DNA from: Ceratothoa steindachneri
Lineage: Eukaryota; Arthropoda; Malacostraca; Isopoda; Cymothoidae
Assembly (NCBI GenBank): GCA_963969495.1
Contig: OZ018321.1
Coordinates: 134,191,015 to 134,255,014, forward strand
Direction of reading: 5' to 3'
Length of the DNA: 64,000 bases
Shown here: one piece after another, positions 42,365 through 55,952 of the stretch
Position numbering within the stretch: position 1 is the first letter of the stretch
How the letters are laid out: each line of letters opens with the position of its first letter
Notes under the pieces: model-generated
Seen by the model: only the letters and a program-made list of their open reading frames with translations
Told to the model about the DNA's origin: nothing
Databases searched by the model: none
Made by a program: the position numbers and the translations under genes

Positions 42365-43983
42365 TCGTAGATTGAGTCATAGGGTCAATACCATCGACTT
42401 AAACAAAAGCGGTGTGTCCAGATCAAGGACTAGAATAATTATTGGACCAGACTATGAGCAATTCTACGACATGCATCTTTAATACTTGCCAAACTGGAAA
42501 TCAGTATTAATATCAAAGGAGAGTCGCTAAAAGAGCGACGGTTAATTCTAATTTTAGAAAGGTAATCGGTTTCGCCACAATTTTTGCCTTATCCATAGCG
42601 AGGCAAACCTTATCACCGAATACAGAGTAGATCACGATCCTATAGGCCTTAGAACTAGAGCCCGCAAAAAAAAATGCAACTCCAGGTTACTCGAGGGTAA
42701 AACTTGTCTAGGCCCAATATAATATAATTTATGTATCAATACATAATTACGGCCCTCCCTGTTGAAAACCACTGCAGTAGGGAATGAACAAAGTAAATTG
42801 TCGACATAAAGGCCCCCTTTTAACAACTATGAGTAACCTGCGCCTCTTTCTTCAATTAACTGAAGAAGTGAAGCGTTTAAGAAATAATGGCTACGGGTTG
42901 ACCCCCAAAACACGATTAGTAACAAGAGGGCTATTAGGATCCATAGGATCCTAAAAAAAAACGAGCAGAGACTTTATCCTCGTCCTTTAAGCGTATCTGC
43001 AAGTAGGCTTTCTCTATATCTACCATGCAGGGAAATGAATGTTGCCTAAACCTTATTAAATGAGGAGTAGATTATTAACAAGGGAAGACCCAGGATACAA
43101 GCAGTCGTTCAAACTCGTTTTATTTGCTGGACAATCAAAAATTACCATCCAGATAGTGGTAGCAGAATCCTTAAAAACTCCATGGTGCACCAAATAAATG
43201 AGTCTATATGAAGACTCATTGGCGTTACCTCTTCTATGTACCCTTTGTGCAATTGCCCTTTAAAAATTTCGTCTGTCTAATTGTTTAATTTTGTGTGTCT
43301 CTTTGTTTTAGACGATTCGTCATATTACATAACCTAGTTTTAGCAATTGCATAATTGCCGCATAAGTTAGGATGTTTTTTTTCCATGGTAGGCCTACCGC
43401 AAACCTTCCGTCACGGAATTCGAACATCGATTTAAAATCAGCAGATACCTTTTGATCCTCAGATCCCATGTGCTGAGGGATCAAACCTAGGGAATCCAGT
43501 CCACATATAGTATTTATATCATCCTTAGGCGATATAGCATTTAAGTCTCCAAGCTCATATATTTCATCCACGGTTGCCATTGGACAGAAAATTGTTTGAA
43601 ATAGTTTTTACAAACGGTAAGATCCCCGAGGGCATAGTACCAACTGTGGATTCGAGATACGTAATTCCATATTTCTCACTTATAAGCCCAATGAACTTAA
43701 AGTAGGAGTCAGCCCCTATTAGGATCGAAATACCGTTAACGGTTTCACCCGTGGATGGATGGGCCAATTTTAGATTTAATGCTGCAAGACTATCCTTTAC
43801 CTTTTTTAATCCTGGCATATGGATACGATTAAGTAAATTTTCAAACAGTACTTTAATAACAATAGATTTATAGTTTGCATTAACTTTAAATGACACTTCT
43901 ACATATGTATAATTTATGTACTTCCACTCCTTTAAAAAATTCACTGTAAAGCTCACTTGGCGTTTTTGACCTTCTGGAAACAA
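42365..43983 (-). pseudogene. BEL/Pao retrotransposon pol remnant
   Basis: On the minus strand, 43983-43564 has LNLKLAHPSTGETVNGISIL and IGADSYFKFI, the A17/DUF1758-type protease of BEL/Pao. Then 43580-43320 has FKSMFEFRDGRFAVGLPWKK, which in this family leads into RT. Broken frames below give YLVHHGVFKDSATTIWMVIF, TSLNDCLYPGSSLVN and LYVDNLL, so the RT catalytic YVDD is YVDN. Near 42560-42500, KPITFLKLELTVALL is the RNase H region. Gag, integrase and LTRs are not identified. Confidence 0.8.
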
Positions 43984-44049
43984 ATCCTTTGGTTAAATGA
44001 AACGAAAATAAAACATTTCGGTCGAAATTCAATCAGCAGGATTTGGAGA

Positions 44050-44515
44050 TATAAGTGTGCAGCTTACGCGCCAAAGAATACAATTCCACTGTCAAATTCG
44101 GCGGTGGATTAATCAAGATAAGGGATTGTTTTTGCTCATCAGAGGTTGAAAGAATGGAGATAATCGAAGGAAAAATGAACGACGAAATGTACAGGGAAAA
44201 TTCGGAAAGAATTTTGTTATATAACTTTGGCTCTCTGAACTTAAAACCTAGGATGGGCATTTCGACAACACACTGACCCCAAGCATTCAGCAAAACAAAC
44301 TATGAATTGACTGCCTATAAGTAGAATTAATGTTTTAGAATAACCAAGTCAATCTCCTGACCTGATTCACATGGAAAATCTATGGAGGGAATTGAAACTC
44401 ATGGTCCAGAAACGAGATTCGCGTAACTTATCTAATTTAAAGAAAATATGTTCGTAGGAATGGGACAAAATTAGCCCAACTACTAAACCAACTACTAAAC
44501 CATGTTTATATGAAT
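44050..44515 (+). pseudogene. Tc1-like transposase, C-terminal half, broken
   Basis: Plus-strand pieces are NSTVKFGGGLIKIRDCFCSS near 44080 (the usual KHGGG block), then in a shifted frame QHTDPKHSAKQT near 44268-44300, and [19 protein letters not shown] near 44345-44400. The second catalytic Asp (first D of the usual QDND) is His here. The Glu of the ENLW block is kept. It ends with EWDKI near 44465. The N-terminal DNA-binding part and the inverted repeats are absent. Confidence 0.78.
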
Positions 44516-44689
44516 TTATTGTAATTTTTGCGTTGTCAAATTTCACTATTGTCTTATAAAGCTTTTACTATTCACCATTTCACTTTTATGATCTTTAAAT
44601 TGTATTTAGTACATAAGATTCCACGTGTGTTTTAAATTTCATTAACCTGCGTTAGCTAAAAGTATGTTGATTTGCATTCCTAACAGTGT

Positions 44690-45875
44690 ATTTTACACTT
44701 TTGCCTCTCTCCGTTGAGAGAAGCCTTTTCTGTCTTGTGCAATTTGTTTCTAATTTTTAGCATATTTTTGAAGATCATCTCTCCATCTTAATTTTAGTTT
44801 TCCTTTCGTTCGTCTTTAATCAAGTGCAGTATAATCAGTAATTTTTCTGGTCGATCTATCGTCTTGGAATCTTGCCACAGCTCCATTTCAGTTTTTTATA
44901 GCTTCCACTATATCCGAAAGTTTGGTCATCCACGTATCCAAATAGCTGAGTTTCTCTCAGGTCAAGTTATCCCCATCATAATGTGTTCATATACTCTTTG
45001 TCTTGATCTAAGTTTTTATGTATGTTTTTAGTCAGGTTCCAAGTTTTTGCTCCATAAGTCATGGTTGAGATTATGCATAGGGTATATACTTTTCTTTTCA
45101 GCCACATGAGCATTTTGCTTCTGAAGATGATGCTTGCCTTTTCAAATGCCTTCCAGCTTAGAGATATTTTGCATTGGATTTCATGATCTTTTCCCGGTGA
45201 CATTGTAATCTGTTGACCCAGATAGATATATTTGCCTACCTACAATTGTGATGTCTATCATGACGAACTCTGGTTGGTTTGTTATGACTTTTGTTTTTCC
45301 AAGACATTTTTTAGGTCGACTTTTTTTGCTTTCATGGTTAAGTTCTAGAAGCATGTTTGAATCTCCTTTATGTTATTAGTGATGAGTAAAAACATCAGCG
45401 AATCACAGGTTATTGAGGTAATCTCCCTAGATCTTAATCCTTTTTTGTTTTGGATGTGAAAAATTTCCGCGAGATAGTATCTACTTGTCTTACACCTTTT
45501 TGTAATTGAAATATGTCTGAATCCTAATGTATGATCTGCAATTTTCTTATATGCTTCTATGATATTTATGTAGACAGGATCTATGTATATCTTGATTATT
45601 CAAGGCTGTGATGACCGCTGATGTTTCTTTTGAATCAAATTCGTTCTGGTAGTCTAGAAATACCAAGTATAGAGGTATATTGTACTATGAACTTTTCTCA
45701 ATGAGCTGGTTGAAAGTATGTATGTGTGATCAATCGTTAAAGGGCCTTTTCTGAAGCCAGCTTGTTCTCTCGATTATTGGTCATCTAACTGGTTTTACAG
45801 TCTTTTAGTAATGACTCTTGTCAAGAGTTTATAGATACACGCGAAAAGGCGGATTGGTCTGTAGTTTCTAACATA
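44690..45875 (-). mobile_element. RTE-type non-LTR retrotransposon remnant
   Basis: On the minus strand, 45840-45795 starts with VRNYRPIRLFACIYKLLTRV. It is followed in shifted frames by EQAGFRKG and a palm segment. Then 45203-44976 carries FEKASIIFRSKMLMWLKRKV and TMTYGAKTWNLTK, and near 44800-44720 the end matches LKLRWRDDLQKYAK and AQDRK. These blocks and their order are RTE-like. It lacks the endonuclease, so it is 5' truncated, and it has many stops. Its 5' end touches Gmr1-D. Confidence 0.72.
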
Positions 45876-45889
45876 TATATATACATATA

Positions 45890-46228
45890 ATGGAATCGTT
45901 AAACAGATTCCACCAACAAGCCCGAGCTTTGGGACTAAGAGGCAAAGAACTAGTTGCCGACGTCCAGGAACAAGAAGAGAAACGAATGAAAGCGGAAAGG
46001 AAAGCGGAAAGAGGAAAGGCGCAAGCGGAAAGAGAAAAGGAGCAAACAGAAAGGAAAGCAGAAGAAAGAAAATTACAACGGGAAGCAGAAGAGAGAGAAC
46101 GAGTACGCACTCATGAAAGGGAAGGAAGGAGAATACTGATGGGCATAAAAATAGAAGAAGGAAGAACACAGAGTGATAGAGAAGTAGAAGAAAGAAGAAT
46201 ACCGAGGGGAAGTAAAACAAAAGAATAG
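45890..46228 (+). pseudogene. Gmr1-D gag N-terminal coiled coil
   Basis: 112 codons, starting MESLNRFHQQARALGLRG. The start aligns with the other gags by the LGL.GKEL..VQE pattern. The rest is a Glu/Arg/Lys-rich coiled coil in heptad-like repeats. A stop at 46226-46228 ends this frame, but the coiled coil goes on from about 46240, so it is a simple break. The capsid region is missing. Confidence 0.6.
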
Positions 46229-46314
46229 TAGACGAAACAAGAATTCAGTGGAAAATAGAAGCAGAAGAAAGAAGAATACCGAGGGAAAATAAAACAAAAG
46301 AAAGAATAATACAG

Positions 46315-47076
46315 TTGAAAAGAGAAGCAGAAGCAATAAGAATGAATATCGAAAGAGAAGCCGAAGAAAGAAGAATACAGATGGAAAGAGAACTAGCACA
46401 GGTGGAAAGAGAGGAAAAAGAAAGAATGCTCGCACATGAAAGGGCATCTAGCAAGGATCAGGTGGAAGTCGAGGCGGTTTTATCCCGGCCTGGCCCTAGG
46501 AAAGTACTTAAAATGAAAACTCAGCCAAATGGGATGATGGTGGATGAAGAAGGAAGTAGGAACGCGGTATACTCATGGAAACTAAGTCAGATGGTAGAGT
46601 CAGATAACGAGTATCCCCTACCCTCAGTAGCTTTCACCCAGAACGAAACGGCCACGGAGTTACATTTAAAACCCCAATTCGCCGTGAAAGCCGCATCCAT
46701 TAACGATCTCTTAACGGAACTTTTCCCTGATAGAGGAGATCCAAACGCAAACTCCCAGGTTAGCTTGGTAAATGATTACGATGGGACTACTTTTCCCCTC
46801 ACTTATGCAACCATGAAACAGGCCGCCCTAGCCATAAGGTGGAGATTAAAGTTAGTAAGTTGCCAAAAAAAAGGTAGTACAAGTACGTTGGAATTCCATT
46901 ACCAGTTTTTGACATACTTGGATAGACACAATAACCAGAACAACCGACTCCTGCGCTGTAAAGTATTGGTCATCGAGCACCACTTTAATATTAATTATAT
47001 CAAAGGTGCCGATAAGGTAAAGCCTCTGTATAACCTGAGTCGAAACCCCATCGAGGGTTATTTCATCGCCCGTTAA
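46315..47076 (+). pseudogene. Gmr1-D fused frame: coiled coil, pol linker, RNase H remnant (253 codons)
   Basis: This frame is open for 253 codons although it joins parts far apart in a full element. Codons 1-45 are coiled coil (EREAEERRIQMERE). Codons 45-75 are of unclear origin. Codons 100-145 (LPSVAFTQNETATELHLKP, then INDLLTELFPD) resemble the linker before RT. The rest is RNase H-like (DGTTFPLTYA near 46784, NRLLRCKVLVIEHHFNINYI near 46945). The TDH block is missing. The open frame may be chance after deletion. It ends at 47076. A 3' UTR runs to 47470. Confidence 0.6.
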
Positions 47077-47470
47077 TCTTAAAACCATTCTCTTTTTTAT
47101 TGTGCGTGTTTTGTGTAGATATTTAAGGTCTTAAGGTTTAAAAGTGTAAGGAAGTAGCTGGCTAGATACCACTTAAGAGCCAGGATCCTTTTTTTGTGTG
47201 CAATCGATGATTTGTTTTTTGTTTTTTTCCGTTAAATTGGGTGTTGTGAGACATACCCAGTAGGCTCGCGAGTCCTATGTCGATCACCTGCCTCTGTACG
47301 CACGCGCGTGTGCGCTCGAGATCAAAGAAACTTAAGTTAATAGAAGGGTTGACCCAGCTAACGGTAAGAATCAGGATTATGTTCTAAAACATGTAAGTTT
47401 TCTTTTATCGATGATGTTTGTTTGTGTGTTTTTTTCACTGGAGTCCCCCACCCCCATTAACCTCTTTTAA

Positions 47471-47478
47471 GGAAGGAG
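47471..47478 (+). promoter_or_regulatory. Polypurine tract of Gmr1-D
   Basis: GGAAGGAG sits directly before TGTAGGGAAATAG, the start of the 3' LTR. Confidence 0.6.
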
Positions 47479-48892
47479 TGTAGGGAAATAGATATCCTAC
47501 CCCCAAAACAGAGGCCTGGTTCGGTCACCACAACGTCCTGGCAGTTGGCAGCGTAACCCGATTACTTAACCCCCCTCTCTCTCCCCTCGCATCGCGGACC
47601 ACCAGAAGGCCTCCAAAAACCATGAGATGCAAGAATCATCAGATTTCTGGGTCAGCGAGCATAGCATTGGTTAAACAGGCACTATTTACCCAAAGAGCTG
47701 GAATCTAATTTCACGTCATAGACGTAATTAGAGGCGCGGCGACTAAAAGCCAGAAGATGTCTTTAGGTCTAAGTGAAAGACGCTCGGAGAAGAGCCGTTA
47801 GAGGAGAGAGGCTTAATTCCTAAGACCTCATATCCCCCCTCCTTTCCCTACCCTCAGTGGGGTGTTCAAGTATATAGGCGGATAACCGTAGAAGAACGAG
47901 GAAGATTTCACGTCATAGACGTAATTAGAGGCGCGGCGACTAAAAGCCAGAAGATGTCTTTAGGTCTAAGTGAAAGACGCTCGGAGAAGAGCCGTTAGAG
48001 GAGAGAGGCTTAATTCCTAAGACCTCATATCCCCCCTCCTTTCCCTACCCCCAGTGGGGTGTTCAAGTATATAGGCGGATAACCGTAGAAGAACGAGGAA
48101 GATCGAGTTAGAGATCGACACGACGAAGTACGGCGAGAGTGCCCGGCAATCAACGACAGGAACACAGAAGAAGCTCATGCTGAGCCAGTTCTTAGTGGTC
48201 ACGCCGAAATTTAGTTTAGCTTGTATTGAGAAACAAGCTCAATCATCTCTCCTCAGAGAAACCCCCTATCCCGGTTTACAACAAAAAAACAGAGATAGTC
48301 CTCGCCTTTGAGGAATTATCCCAAGTGAACTCCCTCAAACACCCCCCATTCGTCTAAGGATTCACTTGTTTGCTCATCGCTCGCCAGTGCGAACCATTAC
48401 AAGATTAACCAGGAGATTGGAAAGAGCATACCTTCACGGTCCCGTTGTCTTAATCATCTGACTAAGACAACGTGCTTAACGCTATCCGTCGCCCGCACCG
48501 AAATCACCTGTTGCTTCAAGCCTGTCCTTGCGCCAGCCAAACAGCTGGGGTGTCTGTGAACACGTCCACGGGTCTGGCCTCAAAAAGATTCTTTCGTCTA
48601 CATAAAAATTCAAGGCCAATGTCAGTCTCCAGCCGGAGTCACGTGTGGTTGTTTTGAAGGTAAAGAAATTACATTAATTTTGAAGGTCAATTAACGTCCA
48701 ATATTAAAGTGAGCTTTGGGTCAACCATTACTTTATATTCATTTGTTTAAATTAGTAAGTCTCACTTAAACTCGTTTAATTCATAGCTGTATCCCTTGTT
48801 TGTTAGATTTCACTTTTTTTCATGTTGTAATTAAAGATATATTTTTATTAGAAGTATTTAATTCAATCCTCGAAACGCTGACCATAGCACTA
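47479..48892 (+). repeat. 3' LTR of Gmr1-D
   Basis: Begins TGTAGGGAAATAG after the polypurine tract. It contains a TATA-like AAGTATATAGGC (twice, through the duplication), and its end is placed near GACCATAGCAC by analogy with the GCACT ends of other LTR-like segments. The end is uncertain. There is no second LTR to compare with. Confidence 0.5.
47708..48101 (+). repeat. 197-bp tandem duplication in the Gmr1-D LTR
   Basis: Two units (from 47708 and 47905) differ at very few positions. One visible difference is CCCTCAGTGG versus CCCCCAGTGG. Each holds GTATATAGGCGG, so the duplication doubles a possible promoter. Confidence 0.92.
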
Positions 48893-49176
<284 letters not shown>

Positions 49177-49327
49177 ATTTCAAAATGCGCCATATTTTAC
49201 AAGGTAATTCATGTTCGAACATGTCTTTGATGCTTCTCGAATAATTTCGTTAAGTTTTATAATTCTAAATATCGGGAGTGTGTACATACGGTGTGCTTCT
49301 TTTAACCTTGCCTTTTCAAATCACAAA

Positions 49328-50560
49328 ATGACGAATTTTGAAATAAGAGCCATCATTAAATTTCTAACTAAACTTGATTGGAAGCCTGATACAATTATTG
49401 AAGCTTTTTCAACAGGTTTATGGAGACTCTTCACCACGTAAAGCAGTGGTTTACGATTGGATTAAGCGATTCAAGGAAGGCAGAAAACAACTCGAAGATG
49501 ATCCACAGGAAGAGAGACCCTCCACCTCAAAAAATCAAGAAAACATCGCGCTTGTGCAGAATCTAGTTGAAGAAGATCTCAGAGTCACTATTGACGAAGT
49601 TGCCAATAAGGTGATACTCTCACATGGTTCAGCATTTGCAATTCTCACTGAAGATCTTGGTTTGAGCAAGCTTTTAGCACACTGGGTCCCTAAAGTGTTG
49701 CGTGAAGACCAACTGAATCAAAAGGCTGACCTTTCTTTAGCAATTTTCACCCAAATTAAAGCAAATGGGACAATTTTTAGTCGCAGGCGACTCTACATCT
49801 CACTATGTCGGTCGGTCGCCGTTTTGCTTTTCTATTGTTTTTGTAATAACATTGTAACTATTGAGCCTATTCTAACCAAATTTGAAACCCTTATGTTGTT
49901 TTACATCTCTTTCGAATGATAGAACTGCCAAGGTCCTCCTAAGTTTACTCTGAGAATTATTAAAAGATTTGAAGGTTGTAAGGTCAAACATCAGAATAAG
50001 TGAGAGCCCGCAACTTTTTGGTCAGCAGACATTGTTTTAAGCGTTTCGTTACTTGAGATGAAACTTGAATCTACCAATTTAACCCCCAAAACAAATTCAC
50101 TCAGAAGAGTGGCATCCGAAAGGAACAGCTGAACCTGTTAAATTCAAGACAGAAAGGTCTGTTAGGAAGATTATAGCCACAGTTTTATTGGATTCAAATG
50201 GAATTATATTGATAGACTTTCTAGAAGGACCGAAAACTGTTACCTCCAGCTATTATGAAGGTGTTTTAAAGAAGCTCTAGGCTGCCCTGGCCAAAAAAAT
50301 GTCGAGGAAAGCTGCACAACCAGATTTTGTTTCCCACATGAAAATATACCCAGCGCATTCTGCATTCTGCGGAAGGGTGCCAAGGATCTGCTACAAGAAT
50401 TTCGCTGGAAAACTCTTGCACATCTCCCTCATAGCCATGATATAGCTCCTTCTGACTTTTTTTCTGTTCCCAAAATTAAAACAACACCTGAAAGGCACCC
50501 GATTCCTGTCATTAGATGAAGCAAAAAAGCAGGCGGGGAAGGGAGAGGGGGTCAAAGACA
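49328..50560 (+). pseudogene. mariner transposase, interrupted and catalytically dead
   Basis: The transposase cuts and rejoins the element's ends. It starts at ATG 49328 (MTNFEIRAIIKFL). Two helix-turn-helix parts are seen: AVVYDWIKRFKEGR near 49445 and GSAFAILTEDLGLSKL near 49625. WVPKVL follows near 49683. The catalytic domain continues after the inserted repeat. The first Asp is present at 50057-50059, but the Trp on each side is TGA. The second Asp is lost: the place of the usual HDNAPAHS reads MKIYPAHS (near 50340). The third Asp is present at 50439-50441, before APSDFF. Together with a frameshift near 49430 this rules out activity. Confidence 0.85.
49774..50038 (+). repeat. Short interspersed repeat family, copy 4, inserted in mariner
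   Basis: Starts TTTTTAGTCGCAGGCGACTC and ends CAACTTTTTGGTCAGCAGAC followed by ATTGTTTT. It has a single internal unit. It splits the mariner transposase between the WVPKVL region and the first catalytic Asp, so it moved after the mariner arrived. The clean ends define the family's length at about 265 bases. Confidence 0.85.
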
Positions 50561-50682
50561 AACCCCCAGCAATTCTACAAGGGGAAAATTTTCTTGTGGA
50601 AAAATAAATTGCAAAAAGTTTATAGACAATAATGGAGCTTATGTAGAAAAAATGATTATGTTATGTTGCAAAATAAAATTTT

Positions 50683-52412
<1,730 letters not shown>

Positions 52413-52453
52413 TATATATATATATACATACTATTTAAATTTGGTATCAAGTG
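52413..52453 (+). promoter_or_regulatory. Short (TA)n spacer and primer-binding-like motif of Gmr1-C
   Basis: The LTR end is followed by seven or so TA units, CATACTATTTAAA and TTTGGTATCAAGTG (52440-52453). The spacer is the shortest of the three copies, about 27 bases. The leader runs to 52784 without coding. Confidence 0.5.
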
Positions 52454-52784
52454 TGTAAGGTTTAACGCTATATTTTTGCAAGCACTGGTCCCAGTCGAGT
52501 AAAGCATAGTGTTATTCGTTATAATAATAGAGTATAGTAGTTCCCTTTTGTTTAACGATTGCTATCCCTTTTTTTGAAACTTAAGAAGTTGGAGTAGCGC
52601 AAGGAACTGTTATAATAATTTGTTTGTGTTTTTTTTTGTGTGATTTTAGTCAGTGGTTATTTAGATCTAGAAACCAAGTACGAATAGGTCAGTGCCCATA
52701 TTTAGGTAGGCTAATTCTCTAGAAGGCATAATTCTTGTTGCGAGGAATTTTAGTTGGTTGACTATTGCGCCCCCAAGTGCAAAG

Positions 52785-53930
52785 ATGACTCATTTCGAAA
52801 TCTTTAAAGCGCAAGGAGAATCCTTGGGACTTTCCGGAAAAGAACTAATTGAGTACGTTCAAGAGGAGCAAAGAACGGAAAGAGAAAATTTAAGAGAAAG
52901 AGAAGAAAGAGAAAGAGAAGAAAGAGAAGAAAGAGAAAGAGAAATCCAACGAGAAGAAAAAGAAAGAGAAATCCAACGAGAAGAAAGAGAAAGAAAAATC
53001 CAACGAGAAGAGAAAGAAGGAGAAAGAGAAATCAAACGAGAAGAAAGAGAAAGAGAAATCCAACGAGAAGAAAGAGAGGAACGGAAAAGACAAACTGTGC
53101 TTCACCATCAGATTGAATTAGCTCGTGTTGAAGCAGAGATACAGTCAGCCAGTTCCCGTTTGGAAGCCCCCCCCCCAATCTCTCACTGAAGCTCCCCAAT
53201 TTCAAGGATGGAGAGGATTTCGGAGCATTTTTAGCCCACTTCGAAAAGATCCTCGAAATCAATAACATGGATCTGGAGGCTGAAGGTGTAGTCAAATTAC
53301 TTCCCTTGTTAAATTGTAAATTGCGCGAAATTTTTATATCTTTACCATCTGAATGTACAATTAACTACAGCACCTTAAAAGCTGAGTTATTGGCCGCTCA
53401 TAATATGACTCCCGATTTTTACCGCCAAGAATTTCGAGGAGGTCGTATTAAACCCGGACAGACGTTCCGTCAATTCGGACACATTCTTCAGAGGAATTTT
53501 AAATTTTGGTTAGAATCCTCAAAGGTTGATCCGGACTACAAGTCCTTAACAGACTTCGTGTTGTGGGATCAATTTTTGGCGTCTCTCCCGCGGGAGATCC
53601 GCGCGTTCGCCAAGGATCGTCGGCGCCAGACCTTTAAAGAATGTACCGAAGAAGCGGATGTCTATACCGCAAGCCATAATTTATACCCAAAGGAGAATTG
53701 AACTTCTCACCAATCCCCCTACAAGGAAAGAAGGAAGGATTCGTGCCCCTTCCCAGGAAAGCCGTCGAAGTTTCCGAGCCCCGTAAAACCCCAAAACCAA
53801 CAACGGGACTCCAAACCTCTCGTTAAGATTTCTCCTCCATCTCTCTTCCCGAAGCGACCAATCATATGCTTCACCTGTGGTGTAGAAAACCACATGAGCT
53901 GGAATTGCCCCCAAAATTCTAGGCTTAAAA
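52785..53930 (+). pseudogene. Gmr1-C gag: coiled coil, SCAN-like capsid, CCHC knuckle
   Basis: Starts at 52785 (MTHFEIFKAQGESLGLSGKE), aligned with the gags of Gmr1-A and Gmr1-B. The Arg/Glu coiled coil is built of 27-base units (about 52945-53085). A C-run near 53168 shifts the frame. The capsid, in the next frame (53267-53701), is well kept, with FRQFGHILQRNFKFWLESSK and LWDQFLASLPREIRAF, the SCAN-like part. A stop at 53699 and further shifts precede the knuckle CFTCGVENHMSWNC (near 53868-53910). It is the best-preserved capsid in the window. Confidence 0.82.
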
Positions 53931-54558
53931 GCGGACCAGCCTACCAAGTTCACCAGATTAATGCCACCCCAGCTCCCCCGGTGGTGCAGACACAAGCAGA
54001 AAATTCTTCCCATCTGTCAGGCCACCATGTAAATTGTATTTTTGATAAAAGTTCATCGGGAGCTTTGAAATTTGAGGAGGGCAGCGTGAACGGCTGCCGA
54101 GTATCGACTCTCGTCAGGGACACAGGATGTACGTGTTTCATCCTATCGGACGAACTCTTTCCCCAGTGGACCCTAACCACGAAAAATTTGCGGTGGTACA
54201 TGACTACCTTGGGCGGGCGAAAAAATTCCCCGTCGTTAGATTTTACCTGCAGTGTCAATATTATGATGGCTGGGCTGAAGTCATTTCAGCACCCATACAA
54301 TTCTGTTCCGTACTTATAGGACAGAGCCCTCAAGTAAGTTCAGACCCTGTGTCTCAGGCCGCCCTTCCTCGAGGCCGAGCTAAGAACGAAGCCCAGGAGC
54401 CTGTCCCCATCAGAACTCCGATACCGTCTGATTTCTCGGAGACCCTTAACCAGGACCTTAGGTCGGCACAAAAGGAGTGTGAATTACTAACACCCTTAGG
54501 TGATAAGGCCCAAGACAAGGATACGGAGACTGTCCGTGGACCCAAAGAAAAAAAGTAA
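53894..54558 (+). pseudogene. Gmr1-C protease region, frameshifted
   Basis: The protease signature LVRDTGCTCFILSDEL lies near 54108-54155 in the 53894 frame. A shift close behind it moves the rest to the 54127 frame, which continues to 54558 with AVVHDYLGRAKKFPVVR and the linker SAQKECELLTPL. The DTG triad is intact. After 54558 comes the integrase-RT linker directly, so the integrase domains have been deleted at this point. Confidence 0.8.
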
Positions 54559-54559
54559 C

Positions 54560-55531
54560 CCAACGCGCCCATGGAGATACCTTCGTAGCACTGGACGAAA
54601 CATCGGCGCTTGAAGAAAATTACCCCGCGGAGTCCCTTAATGTAATACAGACAGTGTGCATCCAACCTGATGCCGATTACCCTCCTCCTTCCCTACCAGG
54701 CGAATCTTTTGAACCCTCTGACCTGGATATTGACGCGCAGCTGACACCACATCAAGAGAGTCAGCTACAAGGCCATTTTCGCGACTGCGCTAAAATGGCC
54801 TCACCATTGGCCCCAGCAAATGCCATTTTGCCCACGAAACCATAAAATATTTGGGTTTTAAAATAGGACAAAGCCAGTTGGGTCCCCAAGAGGATAAGAT
54901 TAAGGCAAATCGCCAACATGCCCCTCATGATTACAAAGAAGCAATTAAGATCGTTCCTAGGATCAGCTTCGTACTATCGGCGATTCGTTCCGAATTTCGC
55001 TGTAATTTCGGCGCCCCTCAGCTCCCGTTTAAAAAAGAATTCACCCGATCGTCTACGTTGGAATGATGTCGCTGTTTCCCATTTCAATCAGCTCAAGAGT
55101 AAGCTCATTTCTGCCCCCATTTTTAAGTTGCCCAACCCGGAAAAATCCTTTGGGATTAAGACCGACGCGAGCAACGAGGGCATTGGAGGTGTACTCCTTC
55201 AATACGAGGATGACGGAACGAGTCATCCAGTTGCATATGCTAGTCGCCAATTATTACCACGCGAAAAGAGATATGCCACTATAGAGAAGGAAGCTCTATC
55301 AATTATCTGGGTTATAGACAAATTCAAAATGTACTTGATAGGAAAAGAATTTCAGATAGTAACCGACACCGTCCGTTAGCCTATATTCGGAATGTACGAC
55401 ACTCCAACGGCTGAATTATGCGCTGGAGTTTACTCTTGCAAGAGTATCAATTTAAAATAAATTATATAAAAGGTTCCGATAACCAGGTCGCTGATGCACT
55501 CAGTAGGAATGCGTTACCGAATAGCGTAGAG
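54560..55531 (+). pseudogene. Gmr1-C: integrase-RT linker, RT end and RNase H
   Basis: 54560-54775 (RAHGDTFVALDE, TVCIQPDADYP) matches the linker that joins integrase to RT in Gmr1-A. It then jumps to the RT thumb near 54790-54960 (FKIGQSQLGPQEDKIKA), so the RT palm and its catalytic box are absent. RNase H (55160-55531) has TDASNEGIGG, IEKEALSIIWVI and VADALSRN. A shift at the TDH block breaks it. Here the Trp of SIIWVI is intact where Gmr1-A has a stop. Confidence 0.82.
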
Positions 55532-55940
55532 TAATTGTATTCGTAGGATTAGTATCTCCTTGTATGTATATAACGTCTTGTACGACTTAAATTAGATTCT
55601 TTGGTAATATAATTAGTTAATGTATATGTCTGAATTTTGTAACCCTCAATGTCTTCTTTTTTTTTGTATGTATATATTTGTACCCATTAAATTACGTATA
55701 AATTATTTTGTCCCATATGTACTAATTTTATATCATTTCATTGTTCCATGCCCCTTTTTTTTATTAAGTTTGTATTAAAGGTTATTTTCCCCTATAATCA
55801 AAAGATCAAAATAATCATATGTATTGAGGTAATACTAGTTAGGTGCAGGAAGGTACGGTTGGTACAAGAAAACGAGTTTCCCACAACGGAGCTCTATCGT
55901 TGTTCCTTCTCCCTTTTTTTCGAAGTGACAACTTTCTCCC
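55532..55940 (+). other. Gmr1-C 3' untranslated region
   Basis: AT-rich, non-coding, and similar to the corresponding part of Gmr1-A. Confidence 0.6.
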
Positions 55941-55952
55941 GGAATGGAGGGG
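55941..55952 (+). promoter_or_regulatory. Polypurine tract of Gmr1-C
   Basis: GGAATGGAGGGG immediately before the 3' LTR start TGTGATAG. Confidence 0.85.

Larger units (their letters stand above)
45890..48892 (+). mobile_element. Gmr1-D: LTR element deletion derivative, gag joined to RNase H end
   Basis: A gag-like coiled coil starts at 45890 and runs, after one break, into a frame holding a pre-RT linker and RNase H remnants. A 3' UTR, a polypurine tract and one LTR follow. Protease, integrase and RT are gone, and no 5' LTR is found. The gag start (ALGLRGKELVADVQEQ) and the RNase H end (NINYIKGADKV) tie it to the same group as the other Gmr1 copies, though it is a different family. Confidence 0.65.

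Noticed and set aside
43320..43983. Host protease or hypothetical gene on the minus strand
   Set aside because: The GISILIGAD and DGRFAVGLPWK blocks belong to BEL/Pao pol, and broken RT and RNase H follow in order.
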